From assembly GCA_963576475.1 (NCBI GenBank), contig OY754979.1, positions 33,573,778 to 33,637,777 of the forward strand: a stretch of DNA of 64,000 nt, written 5' to 3'. The stretch's first letter is position 1. Every line of letters starts with the position of its first letter. Below the pieces are notes generated by a model. It saw only the letters and a program-made list of their open reading frames with translations. It had not been told where the DNA came from and searched no databases. The DNA comes from Molanna angustata (taxonomy: Eukaryota > Arthropoda > Insecta > Trichoptera > Molannidae). Of this stretch, positions 46,401 to 57,985 are shown piece after piece. The position numbers and the translations under genes are program-made.

Positions 46401-48361
46401 TATAATCTCAGCACTATTTTTTTTCTAAATAAATTTATTTAATACATTGCTTTTAAACAATCCGACATTCAGACATGATTTAAAAATTAAATTATCCTAT
46501 AGATTGTGATAGCATATTTTATTTTATATACAAAAAGAGCAATCAAATAAGTTTTTACAGAAATAAAAATTAATAATATGTAATCACTATAATACAACAA
46601 AAAATTTATAATAAAATATGAATGAATAATTATTTTTCAATTTCAAGTATAGCCACACTTCAACAGTCTAATATTATTAAAAAAAAATTGAACATGGAAT
46701 TCCTATTATGAATTTCATCTTATAATATGTTTCTCCAAGAGAAAAAAATTTGAATATTGAATTCAAAATTAAATAGAACACCACGGAAAAAAATATTGTA
46801 TTGCTCATTCAGACAATAATCATAATATTTAAAATTCATGTCACATTTGAATGTGGACCATTTACAACGTATTTACTTTCTTAAATAATAAATCAAATAG
46901 AACTAAGATAACCGTAACAAAAAAGTATCAATCATTTATTCTATTATGCCATAACTTTCAGACAAGATGGGTCCCATCAAATAATACAATTTAATTGATT
47001 TGACACATCGCATAGTCTGTCAAGTAAATACTAATATTCAATTTACATAATATAATATTATTGGCAGTTATTCTATAATATTATTTGTATATTTACACGG
47101 TATCGCCATTAACATTTAACATATAGGTATAATATTTAACACACCACTGATTTTCATTTAAAAAGAATACTTAATCGTCTGGCCTTAAAACTTTGACATA
47201 TGGAGGGTTTAGGCAAAAGTGACAAGTCTATTTGATAAACTATATTTTAAGAAAGGCCTATACATTTACCTATGTATGAGAAATAAATTTAACTATGTAC
47301 GACCCGTCATTGTTTGGCTTGCATTTTGAGTTAATGGCTTGATTTGATAAAAAAATAGCTCTATTTTAAGAAGTCATGTGAGGGAGAAAGATTATTTGAA
47401 GTGCATAAGTGATGACGATTTTTCCTTTGTGTTAGTTAGGTAAAAAAATAAAATTTCTACTGAAAAGTTTTTAGTTGGAATATAAATTAAGCAACACATA
47501 TCTACATAGAATATTAAAATATGGCAACACTCTGTTCCATTTGCAAGTTTTTTTACTCTCCATTTCTCATAATAGCTTTTAATTTGTTTAAACATTTTAA
47601 TATCACTATTTATATAACGAACTTGGTATACTTTTAACCTAAAGCCTCCATAAGTATAAAATTTGAATCAATGGAACATAAATATATTGTGTTTTCTATC
47701 AATATTTCACGGCAACACTCATAAATTTCTTAAATATTTTCTTCTTTGTTTTCTACATTGTGCATAAATAAATCATCAATATGGCTTCATAAAGATAAAA
47801 TCTATTTCAAAATGTTTCTATGATAAGTAAGTCAAGGTATAAGTGTGAAAATCAAAGAAGAACTCTGTTTAATTTATGTTTTACAGTGTGCTTTAATTAA
47901 TTAATTATTAATAATATTTTAAATAATTATTTCTACTATTGCAGACTCAGTCAACGTAAAATTAATAATATGTCATATAAGATGATGTCTTTAAAAAACT
48001 GGTTATCGTTTAATCTATCAATAACCACTGCTAGCTGCATCTAATCATCGTGCCTTCTATACAACTGAAAGCACAAACTTAGATTTAATTTATCTGTACC
48101 GTCTCCGTCAAAAACTTATTTGATTCTGTATTAGGGCAACACAGATAATAATATTTGACACATGACGCGTGTTGGAATGTCATCTGTCATTCTGTTAATT
48201 AATGACGAGCGCTGAAAAATAAAACAAAAAATATTAATATCACATTAAAAACAAATAATTGTGAGCTATGATATTTTATATACACAATAATAATAATTTA
48301 TTACTTGTTTGAGTTATTTTACTTGGTTATTGTAAACCTTTTTTTTATTAAGATACATAAG
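43403..48361. other. long AT-rich stretch without recognised genes
   Basis: Both strands carry only short, AT-driven frames (for example 44018-44275 and 47595-47392) without domains or splice context. This could be intergenic DNA or the 3' untranslated part of a neighbour. Confidence 0.5.
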
Positions 48362-48363
48362 TA

Positions 48364-48593
48364 CAGGTAACCCCCCTTTCATTCCGGTGAGTGCAGATTC
48401 TTTTTATAACGTTAGCAGTTTTTAGAAGAAAACATTTTTTTTTATTCTTTATTATTGTGTATATGACATTATTCTTTAATGTGTATTTTATAAATATTTT
48501 TTTTCAGTGTTATTTAAAATTTTTTTAAATTCCCCATTTATTGCGGAATTTCGCTTATCGCTGCTTTATCCCGCGATGAACAGGGGTTGCCTG
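48364..48593. mobile_element. pogo/Tigger-type MITE
   Basis: The ends TA|CAGGTAACCCCCCTTTCAT and, in reverse, TA|CAGGCAACCCCTGTTCATC have TA duplications at 48362-48363 and 48594-48595. Subterminal 'ttgcggaatttcgcttatcg' is also typical of the group. 230 bp, non-coding. Confidence 0.78.
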
Positions 48594-49339
48594 TATTGTA
48601 AAATTTTATTTTAGTTATATTATAACAATAATTAAAACACTATAAGGCAACAAAATATTGTTGTTAAAATAACAATTAATATTTGTATACTAGCTTATTT
48701 AATATTAAGATTTTCTCTATAGAAGCAAATACATAAATGTATGTATGTCATAATTAAAAATAAACAAAATTAAATTACATAGATAAATAATAAAATTATT
48801 CCATAGAAGCCATGAAGCTGAAAGAAGGACATAATGACAATCGAAATATTAAAAAAAAATGTGAAGAGTAAAAACTATTATATTAATAGATAAATAATCA
48901 TAATAAATCTTATAAAGCTAGGGTTAATTAAATAAAAAAAATAGCAATAAAATTAAGAATATAATTTTTAAATGTGCAGAACATTTCTGTCGAGTTAAAT
49001 AACATTATTTCAAAAGGAGTAGGTATATATCGAAGTTTTGTTAGATCTAAATTCAATCATAATACATAGGTATTTGAAGGAAGTGTGATACTGGAAATAT
49101 AACAAGATAGGATACTTCATTAAAAAATAGATGTTATGTTAGAGAGAAGTCAAAAACATATCCAGTGACACAAGATATATTCGGCTAGACAAGGGTAGAC
49201 GTATAAAGCGATGATGATGAAGATACAGAAGACAAAAAGGAAGTGATGAGATGATAAAGAGAGACAAGGAGAGGTTCTCTGAAGAGCAGAGAGATGTAAC
49301 TTCTCTTACCATCCATCATAATCTTCATATCGTCTGGAT

Positions 49340-50186
49340 TTACTTGATTCGCGATGTGTTTGTACTTTCGAGTATGCGATGGATAGGAACAGATTGAGAC
49401 GCTTGAGCTACCTGGATTTCACCAGGGAGGACGACTCTAGATACAGGACTATTGGCCGATCCGAAATACGATCGGATCGAGTATGATCTCTTTATGTTGT
49501 TGTTCGATATGTCTTTGTAGTTGGTCAGATCAAAGTCATACGGGTTTTTGGTCGTTGTCCTGTTAAAGTAATCCCTTAGGTCTAGTTTGTTGAGGAAGCC
49601 GTACTTTGGTTTGGTCGTGGAAGAAGTGCTGGCCGTAGTCGAAGCCAGGTCGGCCTCCAAAGTGGAAGAAGACAGGTCAGTCGCAGGCGTTGTTGTACCT
49701 ATAGTAGTAGATGTTGTGTTTACCTTCTGCGTCGATTTAGGTATCGGCGGTTTCGTTGTGTAATCTTTGAAGTCATATGGATTTTTGGTCGAGCTGAACG
49801 TGAATCTCAAAAAGAATGGACGTTGTGTGGTAGTTGTTGTACTTGTTGTAGATTCAGTAGAAATAGCCTGCGAAGAAAAGGAAGACGGTAATGTGTATTG
49901 CGTTTGTTTCGTCTCGGCCGTGTAATGATAGACCGGAAAGTTTCTGAAGTCGTATGGGTTTCTGGTCGTGCTGAAGTATGGACTGTACGAAAAGGACTGC
50001 CTGGTGACCGGAAGGGAGTTGTAATGGAATTGGAAGGGACGTTGGGTGGGGAATTGTTGACTGATGGGAGATAAGGGTTGAGAGATAGTTTCGGGAGATT
50101 GTCCCGTGCTCGGATAGAAGTATGTTTGCCCAAAAGGAACCACTGGATACGTGCCGTATGCCGGAGTCGTCTGTTCTATCAGATAC
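49340..50186 (-). CDS. terminal exon, NPYDF-repeat tail
   Basis: The acceptor is CTGAAACAG. It begins YLIEQTTPAYGTYP and is open for 281 codons to a TAA at 49342-49340. NPYDF repeats lie near 49950, 49775 and 49540 (plus-strand positions). Low-complexity Thr stretches separate them. An overlapping frame shifted by one base ends RRYEDYDGW; see findings. Confidence 0.75.
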
Positions 50187-52171
50187 CTGTTTCAGTTATA
50201 AAATCAAAATGTCAAATATGTACACTGGTTAGTTAGCCACCGTTGAATATGTACAGTACGGTACAAGGAGTTGTGCCATTGTACGTAACACGTTTCATCA
50301 ACAGACACTTGGATGAGGAAGGTAACTTGGGACTGATGAGTGATCGCTTATTACTTATTGATTGCTGCCATATTATTTTTATATTTAATGATACAATATG
50401 ATAATAATATTATTATGAAAATGTGCTGATATCTCTTAAAAAATATTTTAATCAAATTTAATTGCATTAAAAAATTATACAAAGTTAGTATGAGCAATAA
50501 TTAATTAATGTTACCACAACCAATCACATTGAAACCAAGTTGCCTTATCCATCTAGTTATTCTGTCTAAATGTTCTAAGTCAATTCCACAGTACTTATAT
50601 TTACATTATTATCAATGTGAAGTAGTAATAAAACATGAAAATCAAAGAATACATAATATCTAGCAAGTCATTCCTAATTTGACTATTAACAAAAAGTATA
50701 ACAACTTGGTAGGATTGTAAATAATACAATTTTTTTATGATGCTATCTAATGGTGTCATCTATGTATAACTGCCCACACTATAAAGAAACTAAATAGTTA
50801 ACAGAATTTCTTAATAGATGCCACTAGTATCTCCAATTATCACTAAGAAGATACAGCCTGATACAGGATCAATATGAGAACAAAATGAAGAACATAATTG
50901 GTCAAGTGTGTAAAGCGTTCACATAAATAAACCAAAGAGTTCTGTAAGGGCCCTATTTTGTGGTTTCTATTATCAACTTCTTGCTATTTTTTTTTATTGG
51001 AACAGAGAGACAAAATAAAACTGATTTAAAAAAAAAAAAAAACATATTTTCATAATAAATATACAAGCAAATAAGCATATTTCAATAATATATTAGTTAA
51101 ATGATCGTAGCAGACCAGTCCTTATACAATTCCAAATGAATCTTCATCTGTCATAATAGGCAAGATCTTTCCAAAAACGTTATCTGTCAAAATGATAGTA
51201 GTTTTCTGTAGCAAATTTTATTGCACGAATTGCATCATAAACCAAAATTCTATCTGTTAATGGATACAATTGACTTATATTGCACATTGAATTATTTTGA
51301 GGAAAGTTATTTTTTAATTAAACCAACAATTGTTTTTTTTTTATAAATTCAAAAACATTGGTTGAAAATATATTTATTAAATTTTCATTATGGCAATTTT
51401 TTATGACACAAGTTCTATCACAAAGATTTAACTTGGTTTTATCACAAAATATTATTAAAATTTATTTTACTAAGCTACATATTTTTGTGTAATATTCTCG
51501 TTAATTGTTTAGTAAATAGTCAATGTTAGATTTATTTTTAAATACACTGTTCATTTGGTGCATGATAATATTATATGAGGCATAGTTTAGTGGTAAAAAA
51601 ATACAAGCCCCATCTAATTATAAACACTTGTGACAATATTTCTTACTTACAAAAACTTAGAACATTTTTGTATTATAAAAAGAGTGACAATCAAAACTTT
51701 AAAGTGTTTTTGAGTGTAGAACCAGGAAAAATGATTAAACAATACTTAATGATATGAAGAGACACAAAGGATTGAATTTTTTTTAATATCTCTATTTTTT
51801 AGCTTATCCAAGACTCAATATAAATGAGCATGAACATGTGATGTATGTCTATTAGAAAAAAAGTGTGGCGTTTCTACGCCACAATACACAAGTTGTTATG
51901 AAAGTATGATATTAATACTCGCAATCATTCAACCTTAAAATATTAGGTACTAATTTTTTTGCAATTAACTTGGCCTGATATTTACAAATAAGTAAATGAG
52001 TGACACAATAGACTGACTTATTGAATCAACCAGATGATTGTTGCAGACTTACCTTTGCACAGTGCCATTAAAGAACGGACTGGTTTCTCTTCGAACATAA
52101 CTTGGCGTGTGATGGGAATAATCTGGGATGATATTTTCATGTTCAGCTACACACCGACCATTTATACAATA
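49340..52171 (-). CDS. last two exons of a secreted, ADAMTS-like or mucin-like protein (partial)
   Basis: Minus-strand exons 52171-52053 and 50186-49340 join in frame (39 codons plus 2 bases, then 1 base plus 281 codons and a stop). The upstream part begins YCINGRCVAEHE, a C-x-x-G-x-C motif like the cysteine-rich segment after the metalloprotease in ADAMTS proteins; an EGF-like remnant is possible too. Then follow about 40 residues with YSHHTPSYVRRET and an N-glycosylation-type NGT. The last exon is a low-complexity tail rich in Ser, Thr, Pro, Gln and Tyr, with three spaced NPYDF repeats ([ST]T[RK]NPYDF) and a long Thr run. This suggests an extracellular, possibly O-glycosylated or matrix-associated C-terminus. 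Upstream exons are not visible because the satellite begins just beyond the first exon here. The exons are well supported; the family name is tentative. Confidence 0.6.
50187..52052. other. intron of the ADAMTS-like gene
   Basis: AT-rich. At about 50755-50950 there are faint matches to the long-TIR MITE family ('cttaatagatgcca', 'cataattggt'), too diverged to bound. Nothing else is recognised. Confidence 0.55.
52053..52171 (-). CDS. penultimate exon, cysteine motif
   Basis: Acceptor TTTTTCAG, donor AG|GTAAGT, phase 0 in and phase 2 out. It encodes YCINGRCVAEHENIIPDYSH and on to FFNGTVQ. The satellite starts about 28 bp upstream of this exon. Confidence 0.75.
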
Positions 52172-52199
52172 CTGAAAAACAAAATGTCCAATTATTATA

Positions 52200-55120
52200 A
52201 AAAACGAGTGGGTTGTGGCCAACACTAAACTCTCCACACCACAAATATTGACAATGAAATATTTTATTCATTCTAAATTTTACTACCAAGAATATAAATT
52301 TTCTAACGATAGTATATTTTCATGTTAAGATAGACAAACTATTAATGCAGTATGGTGAAGAATTCTAATGTTGTATGAAATATTTTAATAAAAGCAGATA
52401 AATTTTGTTTTAAAGGACGTTAGAGCATTTTGACAATTTTGACACGTAATATCATATGAAGAAATTTTTGTTATTTATGAAAAGCTAATCAGTTCGATGT
52501 TCAAGCTCTTTACATTATAACATGAAATCAAATTACTGAACTTTTCCATACATAAGAAATTTATCTTATTATATACATTTTTATTCATACTAAATTTTAC
52601 TACCAGGAAAATAAATTTCTATCGACAGTATATTTTTATGTTAAGATAGACAAACTATTATTGCAGTATGGTGTAGAATGCTTATGTTGTATGAAATATT
52701 TTAATAAAAGCAGATAAATTTTGTTTTAAAGGACGCGAAAGCATTTTCCAAATTTTGACAGGTGATATCATATGAAGAAATTTTTTGTTATTTATGGAAA
52801 GCTAATCAGTTCTATGTTCAAGCTCTTAACATTATAACATGAAATCAAATTACTGAACTTTTCCATACATAGAAATTTATCTAATTACATTTTTATTCAA
52901 ACTAAATGTTACTACCAGGAATATAAATTTTCTTCCGATAGTATATTTTTATGTTAAGATAGACAAACTATTAATGCAGTATAGTGAAGAATGCTTATGT
53001 TGTATGAAATATTTTAAAAAAAGCAGATAAATTTTGTTTTAAAGAACGCGAGAGCATTTTTCAAATTTTGACAGGTGATATCATATGAAGAATTTTTTTG
53101 TTATTTATGGAAAGCTAATCAGTTCTATGTTCAAGCTCTTTACATTATATCATGAAATCAAATTACTACACGTTTCCATACATAGAAATTTATCTAATTA
53201 CATTTTTATTCATACTAAATGTTACTATCAGGAATATAAATTTTCTTCCGATAGTATATTTTTATGTTATGATAAACAAACTATTAATGCAGTATAGTGA
53301 AGAATGCTTATGTTGTATGAAATATTTTAAAAAAAGCAGATAAATTTTGTTTTAAAGAACGCGAGAGCATTTTCAAAATTTTGACACGTGATATTATATG
53401 AAGATTTTTTTTGTTATTTATGGAAAACTAATCAGTTCTATGTTCAAGCTCTTTACATTATAACATGAAATCAAATTACTGAACTTTTCCATACATAGAA
53501 ATTTATCTAATTACATTTTTATTCATACTAAATGTTACTACCAGGAATATAAATTTTCTTCCGATAGTATATTTTTATGTTAAGATAAACAAAATATTAA
53601 TGCAGTATAGTGAAGAATGCTTATGTTGTATGAAATATTTTAAAAAAAGCAGATAAATTTTGTTTTAAAGAACGCGAGAGCATTTTCAAAATTTTGACAC
53701 GTGATATTATATGAAGATTTTTTTTGTTATTTATGGAAAGCTAATCAGTTCTATGTTCAAGCTCTTTACATTATAACATGAAATCAAATAACTGAACTTT
53801 TCCATACATAGAAATTTATCTAATTACATTTTTATTCATACTAAATGTTACTACCAGGAATATAAATTTTCTTCCGATAGTATATTTTTATGTTAAGATA
53901 AACAAACTATTAATGCAGTATAGTGAAGAATGCTTATGTTGTATGAAATATTTTAAAAAAAGCAGATAAATTTTGTTCTAAAGAACGCGAGAGCATTTTC
54001 CAAATTTTGACAGGTGATATCATATGAAGATTTTTTTTGTTATTTATGGAAAGCTAATCAGTTCTATGTTCAAGCTCTTTACATTATAACATGAAATCAA
54101 ATTACTAAACGTTTCCATACATAGAAATTTATCTAATTACATTTTTATTCATACTAAATGTTACTACCAGGAATATAAATTTTCTTCCGATAGTATATTT
54201 TTATGTTAAGATAGACAAACTATTAATGCAGTATAGTGAAGACTGCTTATGTTGTATGAAATATTTTAAAAAAAGCAGATAAATTTTGTTTCAAAGAGCG
54301 TTAGAGCATTTTGACAATGTTTACACGTGATATCATATGAAGAAATTATATGATATCTATGAAAAGCTAATCAGTTCTAAGTTCAAGCTATTAATATTCT
54401 TCTATCAATATGAAATCAATGAACTGATCATTGCCAAATATAAAAAAATTCTCTTGTTACATATAAGTTTCATACAAATATCCATTAAATAAAATATAAT
54501 TTTTGAAACCGTTGAATATTTTTCTTTTAACATTGACCAACTTTGAATACAATTTTATGAAGATTCTTGGTGTTGTATAAATAGTTGAAACCAAATTAAA
54601 ATATCTCTAATTTCCAGGTCGTGAGAGCATTTTTTCAGTTTTAATAGATGAAATCATAAAGAAACATTGGGAAAAAATGAACCGTTGTCTATGGAAAACT
54701 AATCAGCTCTAAGTTTATGGACTCAACACATGTGATATCAATATGAAGTCAATCGGACTTATAGTTTGGGCTGCAGAGAGGACACAAAAAAAAAACAACG
54801 TAAATGATGAATTCATAGAGAAGAAATCAAAAGTTGTCTATGGAAAACTAATCAGCTCTAGGTCTTTGCACTTTACACATATGATGTTAATATGAAGTCG
54901 ATCAGACTTATAGTTTGGGCTGTAGAGAGGACACAAAAAAGATAAATGCTACGGCGTACGGCGTACGGCGTACAGCGTATACGCCATACACACAAACACA
55001 TCACGACGAAACTCATAGTGTGCATTCTCTACATGATACCCATTGAGAAATTGATGTAAAAAAAATACGCTTAAATTTTGCGAAATCATGATTCTCCCCT
55101 ATTCCATAGTGTGGAGAGTA
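52200..55120 (+). repeat. satellite block 1, bounded by both element S termini
   Basis: The left boundary aaaacgagtgggttgtggcc plus 'aactctccacacc' and the right boundary 'cccctattccatagtgtggagagta' are the two ends of element S. Between them lie eight monomers; the first is 316 bp and the most diverged of the standard type. The heptamer cggcgta is repeated three times near 54955. Confidence 0.8.
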
Positions 55121-57985
55121 ATAATAATAAACTGTTTTTTCTAGTATATAATTTTTCTTCCGATAGTATATTTTTATGATAAGATAGACAAACTTTTAAT
55201 GCAGTATGGTGTAGAATGCTTATGTTGTATGAAATATTTTAAAAAAAGCAGATAAATTTTGTTCTAAAGAACGCGAGAGCATTTTCCAAATTTTGACAGG
55301 TGATATCATATGAAGATTTTTTTTGTTATTTATGGAAAGCTAATCAGTTCTATGTTCAAGCTCTTTACATTATAACATGAAATCAAATTACTGAACTTTT
55401 CCATACATAGAAATTTATCTAATTACATTTTTATTCATACTAAATGTTACTACCAGGAATATAAATTTTCTTCCGATAGTATATTTTTATGTTAAGATAA
55501 ACAAAATATTAATGCAGTATAGTGAAGAATGCTTATGTTGTATGAAATATTTTAAAAAAAGCAGATAAATTTTGTTTTAAAGAACGCGAGAGCATTTTCA
55601 AAATTTTGACACGTGATATTATATGAAGATTTTTTTTGTTATTTATGGAAAGCTAATCAGTTCTATGTTCAAGCTCTTTACATTATAACATGAAATCAAA
55701 TTACTGAACTTTTCCATACATAGAAATTTATCTAATTACATTATTATTCATACTAAATGTTACTATCAGGAATATAAATTTTCTTCCGATAGTATATTTT
55801 TATGATAAGATAGACAAACTTTTAATGCAGTATGGTGTAGAATGCTTATGTTGTATGAAATATTTTAAAAAAAGCAGATAAATTTTGTTCTAAAGAACGC
55901 GAGAGCATTTTCCAAATTTTGACAGGTGATATCATATGAAGATTTTTTTTGTTATTTATGGAAAGCTAATCAGTTCTATGTTCAAGCTCTTTACATTATA
56001 ACATGAAATCAAATTACTGAACTTTTCCATACATAGAAATTTATCTAATTACATTTTTATTCATACTAAATGTTACTACCAGGAATATAAATTTTCTTCC
56101 GATAGTATATTTTTATGTTAAGATAGACAAACTATTAATGCAGTATAGTGAAGAATGCTTACGTTGTATGAAATATTTTAAAAAAAGCAGATAAATTTTG
56201 TTTTAAAGAACGCGAGAGCATTTTTCAAATTTTGACAGGTGATATCATATGAAGAATTTTTTTGTTATTTATGGAAAGCTAATCAGTTCGTTGTTCAAGC
56301 TCTTTACATTATATCATGAAATCAAATTACTACACGTTTCCATACATAGAAATTTATCTAATTACATTTTTATTCATACTAAATGTTACTACCAGGAATA
56401 TAAATTTTCTTCCGATAGTATATTTTTATGTTAAGATAAACAAAATATTAATGCAGTATAGTGAAGAATGCTTATGTTGTATGAAATATTTTAAAAAAAG
56501 CAGATAAATTTTGTTTTAAAGAACGCGAGAGCATTTTCAAAATTTTGACACGTGATATCATATGAAGATTTTTTTTGTTATTTATGGAAAGCTAATCAGT
56601 TCTATGTTCAAGCTCTTTACATTATAACATGAAATCAAATTACTGAACTTTTCCATACATAGAAATTTATCTAATTACATTTTTATTCATACTAAATGTT
56701 ACTACCAGGAATATAAATTTTCTTCCGATAGTATATTTTTATGTTAAGATAAACAAAATATTAATGCAGTATAGTGAAGAATGCTTATGTTGTATGAAAT
56801 ATTTTAAAAAAAGCAGATAAATTTTGTTTTAAAGAACGCGAGAGCATTTTCCAAATTTTGACAGGTGATATCATATGAAGATTTTTTTTGTTATTTATGG
56901 AAAGCTAATCAGTTCTATGTTCAAGCTCTTTACATTATAACATGAAATCAAATTACTAAACGTTTCCATACATAGAAATTTATCTAATTACATTTTTATT
57001 CATACTAAATGTTACTACCAGGAATATAAATTTTCTTCCGATAGTATATTTTTATGTTAAGATAGACAAACTATTAATGCAGTATAGTGAAGACTGCTTA
57101 TGTTGTATGAAATATTTTAAAAAAAGCAGATAAATTTTGTTTCAAAGAGCGTTAGAGCATTTTGACAATGTTTACACGTGATATCATATGAAGAAATTAT
57201 ATGATATCTATGAAAAGCTAATCAGTTCTAAGTTCAAGCTATTAATATTCTTCTATCAATATGAAATCAATGAACTGATCATTGCCAAATATAAAAAAAT
57301 TCTCTTGTTACATATAAGTTTCATACAAATATCCATTAAATAAAATATAATTTTTGAAACCGTTGAATATTTTTCTTTTAACATTGACCAACTTTGAATA
57401 CAATTTTATGAAGATTCTTGGTGTTGTATAAATAGTTGAAACCAAATTAAAATATCTCTAATTTCCAGGTCGTGAGAGCATTTTTTCAGTTTTAATAGAT
57501 GAAATCATAAAGAAACATTGGGAAAAAATGAACCGTTGTCTATGGAAAACTAATCAGCTCTAAGTTTATGGACTTAACACATGTGATATCAATATGAAGT
57601 CAATCGGACTTATAGTTTGGGCTGCAGAGAGGACACAAAAAAAAAACAACGTAAATGATGAATTCATAGAGAAGAAATCAAAAGTTGTCTATGGAAAACT
57701 AATCAGCTCTAGGTCTTTGCACTTTACACATATGATGTTAATATGAAGTCGATCAGACTTATAGTTTGGGCTGTAGAGAGGACACAAAAAAGATAAATGC
57801 TACGGCGTACGGCGTACGGCGTACGGCGTACGGCGTACAGCGTATACGCCATACACACAAACACATCACGACGAAACTCATAGTGTGCATTCTCTACATG
57901 ATACCCATTGAGAAATTGATGTAAAAAAAATACGCTTAAATTTTGCGAAATCATGATTCTCCCCTATTCCATAGTGTGGAGAGTA
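55121..57985 (+). repeat. satellite block 2 (2,865 bp)
   Basis: Opens with 'ataataataaactgtttttt', a non-monomer junction. Eight monomers start at 55309, 55622, 55935, 56248, 56561, 56874, 57187 and 57500, then the terminal segment with five cggcgta heptamers near 57805. Confidence 0.92.

Noticed and set aside
56249..56507. Repeated 61-63 codon frames in the satellite (also at 53085, 59114 and 61979) as small peptide genes
   Set aside because: They recur only because the monomer recurs, they overlap one another in different frames, and the other monomers break them.
57724..57954. 76-codon minus-strand frame with YAVRRTPYAVRR repeat
   Set aside because: The repeat is simply the translated cggcgta heptamer run in the satellite's terminal segment.
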